A stretch of DNA of 64,000 nt. Origin: Poa pratensis (Eukaryota; Streptophyta; Magnoliopsida; Poales; Poaceae). Position numbers and translations under genes: made by a program. This document shows positions 30,179-40,264 of the stretch, piece after piece (within the stretch, counting starts at the first letter, position 1; every line of letters begins with the position of its first letter). The notes under the pieces are model-generated. The model was not told where the DNA came from and ran no database searches. It worked only from the letters and a program-made list of their open reading frames with translations. The DNA lies in the NCBI GenBank assembly GCA_947311845.1, contig CAMZMU010000052.1:139205733-139269732 (forward strand). Reading direction: 5' to 3'.

Positions 30179-31022
30179 CGGAATTGCTTCACATACGATG
30201 TTTTGCATACGATAACTGTAGGATACTTCCAGGCAGCTAGCGCTACCTTTCTCTCTCCTTTGTGCGCCCTCTGTGTCCACTTCCCACATGAGTAGCGGCG
30301 CCCATGCCCAGCGTCCAGGTTGACAGAGCTCGCCTTGATTTGCGCCGCCGACGAGCGAGCTTGCCATGTCGCGAATTCAATCGCAAAGGTCTCCTAGCTT
30401 ACCCACTTGATGCATCTCAAACGACGCCTTTCATGGAGCTCGCCTTGGGGAACAATACTCCATCTAGAATAAATCCCAAATCGATCACAGGCTGACAGGC
30501 TGAGCGAAGAGGATCAGGGATCCGGGAAATTTTCAAGGTATCAACTATCAAGGAAAGGAAAAAAGCGCAATCGTGACATACTTTTCCTCCACGCGTTGCG
30601 AACTTGCGCCTCCATCTTCTCCCACCCTGCCGCCTCGACCTACCTCGCCTCGCTGTCCGTCTCCCTGGCCAGCGACGCTGTGGCCGGCGGCGTACGTCGT
30701 CAGCTAGCTAGGAAGGAAGCTGTCTGAGTCATGACCATATCCGGTGCCCGCAAGGAGGAAGCGTCAGTCCGGTCATCGACTACCTCGTTGTCGCAGCACT
30801 TCCCCGGCGCCCCGGCATTCCGGCAAGCGGCAAGCTCGTACGCTAGCCGGTCGGCACAGCCGCCCTTCTACCCGGCGCCCCGACGAACTCGTCCGCCAAC
30901 TTCCCGACACAGGTCCGATCTCAAATCCCAGTGTCCGCCTCCCCTCTGCCCCGCGCGTGGGACGCTCGCTGCCACGTAATGTCGTACGAGTATCGGACTC
31001 TTTTTGTCGTATAGCAGCGCTC
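30179..31022. mobile_element. Mutator-like element with gene-fragment-like interior (possible Pack-MULE)
   Basis: A perfect 9-bp direct repeat CTGTAGAAA (30170-30178 and 31023-31031) flanks 844 bp that are absent from blocks B and C, which read straight through. Nine-base duplications are typical of Mutator. The inverted ends are weak (TTGCT..ACATACGA near the left end against TGCT.ATACGAC on the minus strand at the right). The interior has GC-rich coding-like DNA, for example an ASIFSHPAASTYLASLSVSL frame near 30610-30670, of unknown origin. Confidence 0.6.
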
Positions 31023-31057
31023 CTGTAGAAAAGGCACGCTGCTGAATTCAGTTGGGA

Positions 31058-31344
31058 GAGAACTTGCTTGTGGCAAGATGGTTATGAGGGTGGTTGTACC
31101 TCCAGCCCACCAGAGTTCAAACCTCAGGTTTGACGTTGGTGTTTCTCATTTAGGCGGAATATTTTTCAGTGAAAGGTGACGTTCCCGTCGACAGCGAAGC
31201 GCCTGTGGTGACTTCGTCAATCTCAAAACTCGACCCGCCGGCTCGGTATTACGGAGGTGCTCATAAGGGTAGGGTGTGCGTTCATAGTGATGAGTGTATG
31301 CACGTGTATGTGATCGTCTGTGTGATACTGTATTTCTCAAAAAA
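31058..31344 (+). mobile_element. SINE, 287 bp (Au-like)
   Basis: Flanked by a perfect 14-bp target duplication GAATTCAGTTGGGA (31044-31057 and 31345-31358). It has a B-box-like GAGTTCAAACCTC near 31110, a body with GGTGCTCATAAGGGTAGGGT and ends TTTCTCAAAAAA. Blocks B and C show the uninterrupted target. The look is that of the grass Au-type SINEs; the family name is from memory. Confidence 0.85.
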
Positions 31345-31551
31345 GAATTCAGTTGGGACTGAGCCCATGAGTATTGTTGCAGCAGCACGCTGGTTACAAA
31401 AATTACGACCAAAAAATGACAGCTTGTCAAATGTTAATTTTAATTGGTGTATTAACTATATTATTTCTACATACAATTACTATTGAACTAAAGTGTACTT
31501 CAAATTATTATGCAATACAGTTGTATCTCATTTACGTAGAAATATGAAGTT

Positions 31552-33117
31552 TTTTGAGCTAAAGTGGTCGTATCCACGCCCGAATAGATAGAAAGAGTTG
31601 ACCCAGTTTATAAGGAAAATCGGGTCCAAAAACCATACAAACTGTACAAAAGAATGACACAAACGAAACGACTCGCCGCCCACACGACCCAAGTCGACTA
31701 ACGCCACAACACACACCACCTGCTCCGGGGCCGCCGCCCCGGCGTAACAACCAGATCGTCTTCGCATTGCCCGAAGATGATCCAGTCATGGTCGACGAAC
31801 CCTCTGCCCACACAGTCTTCATCCAGGTTGCCACCAAAACCACCTGTTCCGGGGCCGCCGCCTCGGTGTAGCAACCAGATCGACCTTCGCATTGCCCGAA
31901 GATGATCCAGTCGGGTCGACGAACCCTCTGCCCTTGCAGTCTTCATCCAGGTCGCCACCCAAACCCACGCTAAACGACGGTTCTGCCTCATAAGCCGCCA
32001 TATCGTGGGAGACCAAGGCCGCCGCGTCGACGTCCTCCACCGTCCGGAGCCGCCGCCCGACGTCCACCACCCCGACTGCAACTCCATCCTGCTTGACCTT
32101 CGCGAAACCGTTGCACCGTGAGGGCCAACAACTCCAAGGCGACGCCTTCAAGAAGGAAGCGACGTGTCCGTCGCCGCCGCCCGCTCCCACGGAGCTTAGG
32201 CTTTCACCCGGAACTGTTGACCACTCCCGTCGGATGGTCTCGAAGCTCCACGACCGACGCAATCAAGAAGGGAATGACGCCCGGAGGCGCCGCCATCGTC
32301 GGCCCCGACCTCGTCGGGGCAAGGCTTTCGCCCCGGAGCTCGATCAATCCGCAAAGCACAGGGAGCAGCAAGCTAGCCAGATATCATTGTTGCCGACCAC
32401 CACCTCCACTGGCGCCACCTCTGCCCCCGGGAACACCTTACCGAGCCCAGATGCAGCAACTACGCATCCGCTCCGCAGCCGCGCCGGCGCCGTCGCCCTC
32501 GCACCCTTCTCCTCGCACGGACACTGCACCATCCCCACAGAGCCCCATCAAGCACACAGCCCGCACAGGCCGCGCCGCCGGGCCGCAGCATGCCCAAATG
32601 GGGCCGGCCGCAGCATGCCCAGATGGGGCCTCCCGCAGCCTGCCAGCAGAGGGTCGACGACTCGCGCCACTCCGCCGCGCTTGCCCTTCACGCGCCCGAC
32701 CTCCGCTCGCCCGTCCTTCGCTCCAATCGCCGCAACCGCTCGGGCCCGGTGGGCCCAGATCGGGCCCGCCAAGCCCATCGATCCAGCTGCTCCCCCGTGT
32801 GGCCGCAGGCGACGGCACCACCCTCCGCCGCCGCAACCCACGCTCCAGCCGCCACCACCGAGCCCGCCGGCTCGGCTTCCTCCGCCCCGGCCGCCGCCGC
32901 CCCCACGGGTCGGCCATCCACCAGACGAGACTCGAGGACCTCCCCTCCGGCCACCTTTTGGCAGCAGCGGAGGGGTGCCGCCACCGCCACGGCCGAGACC
33001 GGCGACGGCAGCGGCAGGATGCTGCCGAGGGAGAAGAGCGGGCGGCGCTAGGGTTTCGCCCCTAGCGTCGCCTGGGGGTGGCGACGCGAGGGGAGGGAAG
33101 GCTTCCACTTTCTTTTT
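31552..33117 (-). mobile_element. retroposon of unknown family with GC-rich 5' region
   Basis: Flanked by a 15-bp target duplication with one mismatch, TAGAAATATGAAGTT (31537-31551) and TAGAACTATGAAGTT (33118-33132). The minus strand ends in a short A run at 31552. The minus-strand 5' part has GGCGACGCTAGGGGCGAAACC-like DNA typical of leader regions. A 125-bp tandem repeat lies at 31707-31955. No reverse transcriptase is seen, so it is a truncated or non-autonomous LINE-type insertion. Its long open frames on both strands are GC-driven and are not called. Confidence 0.6.
31707..31955. repeat. tandem repeat, about 125-bp unit, 2 copies
   Basis: Two units each starting CCACCTG.TCCGGGGCCGCCG and containing ATTGCCCGAAGATGATCCAG, inside the retroposon. 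Confidence 0.85.
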
Positions 33118-33371
33118 TAGAACTATGAAGTTCATATAGTAAAAACAAACGAAAAGGACCCCAAGCTAAGAATTAATGAGAAGTTTTGAGAGGCGGAAGA
33201 ATGACGGAGAGAATTTTGGGCATCATATCAGGGGGTTGTACTGTAGAAATGGCACGCTGTTGGATTCAGTTGGGATTGAGCCCATGAGTATTGTTGCAGC
33301 AGCACGCTGGTTGCCAAAATTACGACAAAAAAAAGACCCTTTTCCTATCTTTTACGTACTTGCCACAACGA

Positions 33372-34124
33372 TTTTTTTTTTAGAAAGCTTGCATTTATTC
33401 ACCAAAGATCAGAGTACAAGATCAAGAACACACGCACGCTACAGAGATTGGAAGCAGAATACAAGATCAAGAACACACGCACGCTACAGAGATTGGAAGC
33501 AGAACACTGAACCACACTCTCGCACAGAGGAAACTGCAACAACACCACCACACACCGCAAAACTGGACGAGAGAGCACCTCCAACATTGTTGACGACTGC
33601 ATGAACCACCTGACGCAGGCACCAGGATCATCGACGATGAACGAGCACAGCCAGGCCGCCCTCTCCTCCTCCAGCTCCGGACACCGCCAGCAGCCCAGCT
33701 GCGCCGGAACCTCCACCCAACTTCCACCACAGCACCACAGCAACCTCCAACGCGAGACGAAGAACAGAGCACCACCTCCAGCCTTACCTCCTTCACACCA
33801 GTACCAGTACCTCACAAGCCCTGCAGCGCCGCAGGAGGAAACGACGCCGCGACGAGGACAAGGGCGGAGGACGGGATCTCCAAGACGCGCAGACGGCGCC
33901 GCCGTCTCGCCGGCCGCCCGCAGAGAAGAAAAACCCACAAGATCCGCAGATCTTGGGGCACAAAAGAGCCCACCGAATCGACCGATCCGGAGGCCACCAA
34001 CGCCAGGAGCTTTCTGCCGCTGCCACGCATGGCCTCGACGGGGAGGGGAAAAAGCTCCGGCACCCTTATTCCATGCCGCCGCCGCCTCCACCACCCAAGC
34101 CGCGCCGCCGGGAAACGAAGCCCT
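33372..34124 (-). mobile_element. retroposon with T/A-run end, family unknown
   Basis: Begins on plus with a T run right after CAACGA (33366-33371) and is followed by CAACGA (34125-34130), a 6-bp target duplication. Block C reads through this site. On the minus strand it is a GC-rich body ending in poly(A). A 45-bp unit is duplicated in tandem at 33415-33504. Reading frames on both strands lack domains. Confidence 0.55.
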
Positions 34125-34209
34125 CAACGAATTACTACCACTAGCCCTCTCCATATGTTCTCAGCGGCGAGGCGGGCCGAATCGAACTCGGCTGCCAAGT
34201 GCCAGCACA

Positions 34210-34896
34210 TCAGTTGTCCATGGCGGCGAGGCGCGCGGCAGCGCGGATGGCGCGTCCGGCCTTGGCGGTGCGGCGGATGGAAGCAAATGTCTGCGCCTCG
34301 CTCTTGCGTCTACGCTTGAGCACAGGACCATGGGACACCAGCGAGAAGGCGGGGCTGTCCGCCGGAGGGCGCTCCGGGAAAAGCTGCACTTCCATGGACT
34401 CCTCACCGCGGCGGACCTCAGCAGCAGCGACGCGATACGCAGTTGAGGTCTTCACCAGGGTGGAAGTGGAGCCGTTCGCCGGTGGGTCCTTAAGCTCAAC
34501 CTGCATCACACCGGTGGCCGAGGTTTCGTTCCGGCGGTGCATCTCGAGTGCACCGCTGTATTTGTTGGAGTGCAGCGGCGAGAAGGCGGGGCTGTTCGCC
34601 GGGTGGTCCTCACGGAGCAGCCGGCGTTTCTTCCTTAACGCCAATCCGCATGCGTTGCACAGCGTACCCACAGCCCCCTCGCGCCACTGTGGCGTTTTCT
34701 CCATCGCGCAGCGTGTGCACCGCCGCACGGTCTCCTTATCGGTGCGCAAGTCACCGTGCGGCGGCACATTGGCTTGTCGAGAAGTCGTTCGCCGCCGCCC
34801 CTTGGTCCTCGCCCGTGCCACATCAGGAGCCGACACCTCCTCTTCGGGCGAATAGCTCCAGTACGACGTCTTTCTGGGGAATTGTCTGCGATCCTA
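34210..34896 (-). pseudogene. GATA zinc-finger factor, C-terminal part of a split gene
   Basis: The minus frame opens after a stop near 34897 (RKTSYWSYSPEEEVSAPD...) without an ATG of its own and runs to the stop at 34210. The finger CTRC...TPQWRE...LCNAC has C-X2-C-X16-C-X2-C spacing, two residues short of the usual plant X18, which probably damages DNA binding. Then come HSNKYSGALEMHRRNE, close to the conserved extension after the finger in plant class A GATA factors, and a basic end (LKRRRKSEAQTFASIRR ... RLAAMDN) shared with the locus at 59906-60474. The N-terminal exon is probably the one at 35276-35405. GATA factors bind WGATAR sites in promoters. Confidence 0.7.
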
Positions 34897-35275
34897 CATC
34901 TTTCGTAACAATAGCTGTGGTGCGACATGCCTTTGTGCAGAAATAGCCCAGTCACGATATGGCCGTTAATTTATTATCTCACGCGGTAAATCCCGTTTGA
35001 CCGTTCAATGGATAAGTTTATGACAAGTGGGACCTCACGCGTGCGTGCTCTGAAGCGGTGATAATAGCTCCGATGCGACAGCTGCATCTGTTCATCGTGG
35101 GGGGAAAACTCTTCCACGCGCCGGCGTTCCTCGGAGCTCACTCCTGTCCTGCCGTCTCGGCTTCTCCGGGCTAGATGGAGCGGCCGATTCGAGCGCTGGC
35201 GCGAGAAGAGAAGCGGCAATCGATTCGAGCGGCGGGGCAAGAAAAGAAGCGGCGATTCGAGCGGCGGGCGGCGAC
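34897..35275. other. segment separating the two halves of the GATA gene
   Basis: Contains AATAGCT...GTGCGACATGC near 34910 and a similar direct copy AATAGCT..GATGCGACAGC near 35063, and a roughly 40-bp GATTCGAGCGGCGGG repeat at 35180-35265. Possibly an unclassified insertion. Confidence 0.35.
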
Positions 35276-35405
35276 GCAGGGCTTCCACCTCCAACGCCAT
35301 GGTCTCCACCGACGGGAACGCGTCCTTGTTCGGAAGCCATTCCAGCTCCTCCTCCTCATCATCCGCCCGCTCAGGTCCAGCTTCTCCCCATGGCACCTCC
35401 GAGTT
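35276..35405 (-). pseudogene. GATA factor N-terminal exon fragment
   Basis: After an acceptor (TTCTTGCAG|AACTCGG on minus) the frame reads NSEVPWGEAG, an acidic DDEEEELEWLPNKDAFPSVETM segment and then diverges. The EELEW..NKDAFP..ETM pattern is a hallmark of the N-terminal part of plant class A GATA factors. No finger follows directly; the finger is at 34210-34896, so the gene appears split. Confidence 0.6.
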
Positions 35406-35526
35406 CTGCAAGAATGACGAATGCTCTCGTTTCAAAAAACAGAATGACGAATGCTTAGCATCTAATACAACCAAGCCAATCTGAGTCATGGATGGGTGGG
35501 GGGAGGAAACAGGGTCTACCGTGTGG

Positions 35527-36432
35527 TCAAAGAGCATCCAAGCTGGCACCGACGCTGCAGGGTATCGCTTCAACTAGTGCAGCCACGTCGTGGCTGGCTG
35601 CCGAGTCCTCCTTGCTGCTTGAACGTGGCTTCTTCGAAGGGCGACCTCGACGGCGGCCGGAGTAGTACTTTTGGCCGCACGCATTGCACAGCGTGCTGGG
35701 GCCATCCGGCCCCGGGAGCAACCTTGGCGTCTTCTCCGACGCGCAGTGCATGCACGGACGGTGCTTGTTCGAAGGGCGGCCTCGGCGGCGGCGGGGGTTA
35801 AAGTTTAGCAGCCGCCCTTTCCTGAACTGAAGCCACCACGCATTGCACAGCATGCCAAGGCCATCCGGTCCCGGGCGCCAATGTGGTGTGTTCTCCGACG
35901 CGCAGTGCGTGCACCGGTACCACCGGTGTGACGCGTCCCGAGACGGGGGCGTGAGGCTGGATGGCGCCATCGCCCCCCGCCTCATGCCCACCGCCAGTTG
36001 GTCCGGCGCCGGTTCCACCTTGCTCCGCTTGTTCAAAGGGCGGAGGCAGAGATTGGACTGCACCATCCGCCTTTTCAACAGCCGTTGGCGGCACGTATTG
36101 CACAGCGTGCCGGGGCCATCCGGTCCGTGGCGCCACCTTTTCGTCTTCTCCGACGCGCAGTGCACGCACCGGCGGGGGGTCGAATGCAGCAGCTGCGACG
36201 CCTCCTGATATGGGCTCAACCCCACCGCCAGATGGGCTGGTGGCGGTTCCACCTCCACCGCCATGGTCTCCAATGTTTGGAACGCGTCGGCGACCTTGTT
36301 CAAAACACAGTCCTCCTGCGCCGCCCCCTTCCCTTCTTCTGCCACCTCTAATCCCTGCAAGAACCACAAACACGGAAACAATGTTTTCAGAGTTGCCTTG
36401 TTAACCACAAACTTTGAATTTAAAAGAATCAC
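35527..36432 (-). CDS. three GATA-type zinc fingers with AT-hook-like motifs
   Basis: Open frame of 301 codons from ATG 36432. TTGTGGTTCTTGCAG|GG at 36355 looks like a splice acceptor, so the real exon may start at 36354. Finger 1 has C89, C92, C111, C114; finger 2 has C174, C177, C196 but Trp in place of the fourth Cys (199); finger 3 has C227, C230, C249, C252 but lacks the usual Trp after TP. All have the plant X18 loop with GPDG. RRRRGRP (214-220) and RRRGRP (270-275) are AT-hook-like cores. Residues 42-60 resemble the NKDAFP..ETM region. Internal duplication of one finger unit best explains it. It should be nuclear and DNA-binding if expressed. No upstream exon was identified. Intact as an ORF, but could be a pseudogene. 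Confidence 0.6.
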   Translation of the reverse strand: MILLNSKFVVNKATLKTLFPCLWFLQGLEVAEEGKGAAQEDCVLNKVADAFQTLETMAVEVEPPPAHLAVGLSPYQEASQLLHSTPRRCVHCASEKTKRWRHGPDGPGTLCNTCRQRLLKRRMVQSNLCLRPLNKRSKVEPAPDQLAVGMRRGAMAPSSLTPPSRDASHRWYRCTHCASENTPHWRPGPDGLGMLCNAWWLQFRKGRLLNFNPRRRRGRPSNKHRPCMHCASEKTPRLLPGPDGPSTLCNACGQKYYSGRRRGRPSKKPRSSSKEDSAASHDVAALVEAIPCSVGASLDAL

Positions 36433-36732
36433 CAGTAACGCACCGGTACAATATCAAGGAGCTTGGTAGAGATGCTCGAGGACAGTGAGTTAACCTGCAG
36501 CCACGAAGTTGGATGACTTAATTTAGAGAACTCTCCACATATATAAGATGCAGATATAAGGCAGGTAGAACTTGGAAAGCTTAAAGCTGTAAGAAATATG
36601 GATTTGGGAGAAGCATTACGTATGCAGAAAGATTTTTCTTATGTTAATCCAACTATCATCCTCTTTCCAATTTCAAAAAAAAAAAAAAACTATCATCCTC
36701 TTTCCAAAGAAACACAAATAAGCTAACCAAGC
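36433..36732. other. intergenic, with tail-only insertion scar
   Basis: AT-rich. TATA-like strings occur near 36537-36548 in both directions. The only clear structure is the scar at 36651-36707. Confidence 0.4.
36651..36707 (+). mobile_element. tail-only retroposition scar
   Basis: A 20-bp direct repeat (36651-36670 and 36688-36707, core CTATCATCCTCTTTCC) encloses only TTTC plus a run of 13 or so A. Long target duplication plus poly(A) and nothing else indicates a LINE-machinery insertion truncated to its tail. Confidence 0.6.
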
Positions 36733-37825
36733 TTAAAGGCGGCGACCAACCTCTTCACGTAATCTGTTGTGTTCTTCCTCTTCGCCCACTTGAGATCGGT
36801 CAATACATTTGGCAGACAACTGGAGATGTTTCCCACACCATGAGCTGGCCTGGTACAAAATTCCATTGATTTAGGAAGAAATATAATAGGATATATACAA
36901 AGACAGTACTTATCTTTTAAAAAAACTACCTTTGCACCAAGAGTAAGAAACTGCTCCAGATGATCAGTTATATCCAAATTGGAGCATTTTAGAGCAACCT
37001 GTAGAATTGAGATGTGTAGCCTGCAGTGTGACACACCTGAACACGTGGAATCAATCCAAGATATCGAGATTGCTGTCAAGGCAACATACACATGCTACCA
37101 GAAGCAGGCAAACAACATGGGGTGATTGAATTGAAGGAACAATCAACTAAGGCAAAGTGAATCGGCACCTGCTTCAGAAGGCAAGTAATGAAAGAGCAAC
37201 AATTTATCTAAGCATACAGAAGAGCATAGTACTAGCTAATAAAACGTGGGAGTGAGGAAAAGGATACGAGAAGACCTTGGAGTATGCGGCCCATATCATC
37301 TGCAGAGAAAGTTGCTTGACAAGGGGAATCCTCTTATCCAGAACCTGTCATATATGATCACTAGAACGTTAGCTGCATACTGTTTGACTGGATTCCATCT
37401 CACAAAATCTAATCTGATTACAATGGCCGAGTGCTGCACACACGGAATGAAATGGAAAAAAAAAAAAGTACAGGAAAAAGGAGGGGAGAGTTCCTATGGC
37501 ACCAACATGCGTACGGCGCAAACCTGAATTAGATTAGTGAAGAAGAGAGCATCCGCGAGCACTAAATCCCACCTACGAATAACCGATTCAGAGTCCCCGA
37601 TTGGCATCCCCCGCCACTGCCAGGATTTTTCACGCTCACTCTCGCCCCGTATAAGAAAACGCGGCTTCAGGGCCGAGAATCCTCGGACTGAACCCTAGGA
37701 AGCGGGGAGCGGGGGATTTGCAAGGTCGCGTGGGGATGAGATGAGGTACCTCGTCGGAGGATTCGATGGCTTCTTGGAGGCGTCCGAGCTCTCTTCTCCG
37801 CCTCGCCGCCGCCGTCGGTTTCCAT
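36733..37825 (-). pseudogene. small spliced gene relic, tentatively ALF4-like
   Basis: Minus-strand exons with standard splice ends, all phase 0: 37825-37750 (METDGGGEAEKRAR... with RLQEAIESSDE in the next frame), 37344-37276 (VLDKRIPLVKQLSLQMIWAA, 69 nt), 36998-36930 (VALKCSNLDITDHLEQFLTL, 69 nt) and 36849-36733 (ASSWCGKHLQLSAKCIDRSQ ... stop). A further 36-nt piece near 37070-37035 (QSRYLGLIPRVQ) may belong too, but its flanking intron would be only 38 bp. Exon 1 needs one base removed to join the frames. The leucine-rich helical style recalls the plant ABERRANT ROOT FORMATION 4 family, but that is a recollection I cannot test. The first exon lies near a GC-rich leader. Confidence 0.45.
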
Positions 37826-38139
37826 TGCTCTCTCACTCTGCCTCTCCAGCACATAGACTGAATGATTTCTTTTTTTTCGGAGGCTCTCGGGTGGCGGCGC
37901 GTCGGGGTTTCCGTTTCCCGCCACATCCAGCTCTCCCCATTCTTTACCTTGTCTATCACTCTACCTCCATGACAGTAGCCAGTGGCCGCCAGTTTTGACT
38001 GGAGGTCACAATTTGCCAATGGATACCGCAGCACTCGCGGCACCAACAGCTTTTTTAAATAAAGCAAGATTGAAACACGAAATTCTTTCAAGATTTAAGA
38101 TTTTTACAAGTTTGAATGAATTTAGGTAAACTACAAAAA

Positions 38140-38530
38140 TAAACCTAAAGTAGCGCCGTCGGAAGGGGCTGTAGTCCTCCGAGGTGGGCTCGTCCTTGAC
38201 TCGGCCGCTGGGCCCTGCACAGCCGCCGTCTTCGTCGTCCTCCGGCTTGACACGGATGGCGTTGCGGGCCAGGTTGAAGTAGGGGGCACCCCCACCCCTA
38301 GCCCTGGCGTCCTCTAAGGAGAGCGTCGGGACAACATTGCACGACTCCTACGACGCAACACCAAGCCTTGGGATCTCCTCTGGGTCGGCATCCGGGTCGC
38401 GCAGGATCGTCGCACAAACGCCAATGTTGAGTGGTCCACAAAAATAGCACGTCTCCGCATTTTCATCCGCAAATCCGAGGTTCAAACCACCACCTTCAAG
38501 AAGGCCACAACACAGGGGCACATCGATGAT
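38140..38530 (-). pseudogene. unknown protein fragment with acidic C-terminus
   Basis: Minus frame GLNLGFADENAETCYFCGPL, CATILRDPDADPEEIPRL, then an in-frame TAG, then APYFNLARNAIRVKPEDDED and EPTSEDYSPFRRRYF. The frame is consistent over about 125 codons apart from the stop, with a CYFC pair. Family not recognised. Confidence 0.4.
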
Positions 38531-38980
38531 GCATAACCAGAAAACTTATGTTTTCACTTGATCCTGGATAGGTGTCGTCGGTTTCTCCATTGCATCATTC
38601 TATACCGACTAATCCCATATCACTACCAGATATCACTAGAGGAGATATTGGAAGCAGAATACATCCCATACCACCCCGCTTCGCATCATGTTTGATTCAG
38701 CAACAACATAAATGACTTGACACCTCCACATGAAAATGCCATGTATAGCACTTGTCGAGCTGGATCAAACCCAACTTGAAGGTGGAGGTGGCGTCCTATA
38801 CCGCCGGAGGCCTCAGAATCTCCGTGGTTCAAGGAGAGTATGTCTTGTACTAACAAAGGAGACCCATGATAATACGGATAAACGTGATCCTATAAGGTTT
38901 TTAGCCTCGATCTTTCACGGCGAACCAAAAAACAATAAAAGATAACTTCGATCGTTGAATAGACGAATCTACTCCACGAT
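38531..38980. other. intergenic left of the retrotransposon nest
   Basis: No gene or element end seen. The 5' part of the adjacent LTR is missing at 38980. Confidence 0.4.
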
Positions 38981-40176
38981 ACGGTGCCAGAAGATGAGAC
39001 GGAGGGGGCAACAAGCCACCCTCACCATGTGGCGGCGCGGTGGGCCCTGGGCCGCGCCACCAGGTGGTGAGGCCGACTCGGCCACCCCCTCGCGTCCCCC
39101 TCTCGACTACTTAAAGTCTCTGACCTAAAAACGCCAGGGGATCGACCATATTTCCAGAAACTCTCGAGAGCGCCGCCACCATCGAAAACCCTATTTCGGG
39201 GACCAGAAACTCCGTTCTGGCACTCCGCCGGGACGGGGAATTGGAGGAGATCATCGCCATCATCATCACCGACGCCTCTCCATCGACCATCCATGTTTCT
39301 CCCATCCATGTGTGAGTAATTACCCGTTGTAGGCTGAAGGGGATGGTAGGGATTGGATGAGATCGTTCATGTAATAGATATAAGATCATTAGGGCATGGT
39401 ACCTAGTATCCGTTGTTAGTACTTTATGTCATTGTTGCAACTTGTTATGCTTAATGCTTGTCACTTAGGAACCGAGTGACATGATTTCAGATCTGAACAT
39501 GTTATTGTATCATGAGGATAATCATTGTTTTAGATCATATCTGCAAGTTGTATACACATATTATTGTCCGGAACCCGAGGCCCCGAAGTGACAACAATTG
39601 GGACAACCGAGGGATGGCTTTGATGTGAGGATCACATGTGTTCACGGAGTGTTAATTCTTTGCTCTGATACTTTATTAAAAGGAGTACCTTAATTACCAG
39701 TAGTTTCCCTTGAGGCCCCGCTGTAAACGGGCTGGTAGGACAAAAGATGTTGTGCAAGTTTCTCATTGCGAGCACGTACGACTATATAGGGAACACATGC
39801 CTATGGTTACTTAGTACTTGGATGCTTTATCTTTATTTACCTGCAAATGCCTATGTCTTGATTATTATATGAATTATCTTATCCATGCAACGCCCGTTCA
39901 TCCATCCCTATGCCTACAGTGTTTTAATCCTGCTGTTTACTGCAATCACTACTGTTGTCTTTATTTCACTGCTGCTATTATTTCACTACTGCTACTGCTA
40001 TAAAACTGTTGCTACTGATAATCTGTGTCGAGCAAGTCTATTTCCAGGTGCAGCTGAACTGACAATTCGGTTTTTAAGGCTTATAAATATTCTTTGGCTC
40101 CCCTTGTGTCGAATCAATAAATTGGGTTTTACTTCCCTCGAAGACTGTTGCGATCCCCTATACTTGTGGGTCATCA
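38981..40176 (+). repeat. 5' LTR of G1 (truncated)
   Basis: Aligns with 48340-49538 base for base with scattered, mostly transition, differences. Ends TGTGGGTCATCA. Lacks the first 199 bp. Confidence 0.9.
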
Positions 40177-40264
40177 AGACTATTTTCTGGCGCCGTTGCC
40201 GGGGAGCATAGCTCTATCTATAAGCTCACCTGAGAGTGATATTGTTCGCTGCAATTAATTCATC

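Larger units (their letters stand above)
29930..31430. repeat. duplicated block A (copy of block B)
   Basis: Flank pieces 29930-30178, 31023-31057 and 31359-31430 align in order with block B (31430-31551, 33118-33345) and with block C upstream of the third GATA locus (59330-59346, 59606-59800). Shared strings include AGCTAAGAATTAA, GAGAAGT.TTGAGAGG and CAGTTGGGA.TGAGCC. Two mobile elements interrupt it. Confidence 0.75.
31430..33350. repeat. duplicated block B
   Basis: Second copy of the block, 31430-31551 continuing at 33118-33345, leading into the GATA locus at 34130-34900. Interrupted by two retroposons. Confidence 0.75.

Noticed and set aside
32093..33139. 348-codon and 315-codon plus-strand frames
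   Set aside because: Pro/Arg-rich, overlapping in two phases inside a retroposon bounded by a 15-bp target duplication; no domain.
33399..34154. 251-codon minus-strand frame
   Set aside because: Contains the tandem 45-bp repeat translated twice and lies inside a poly(A)-ended retroposon; no family signal.
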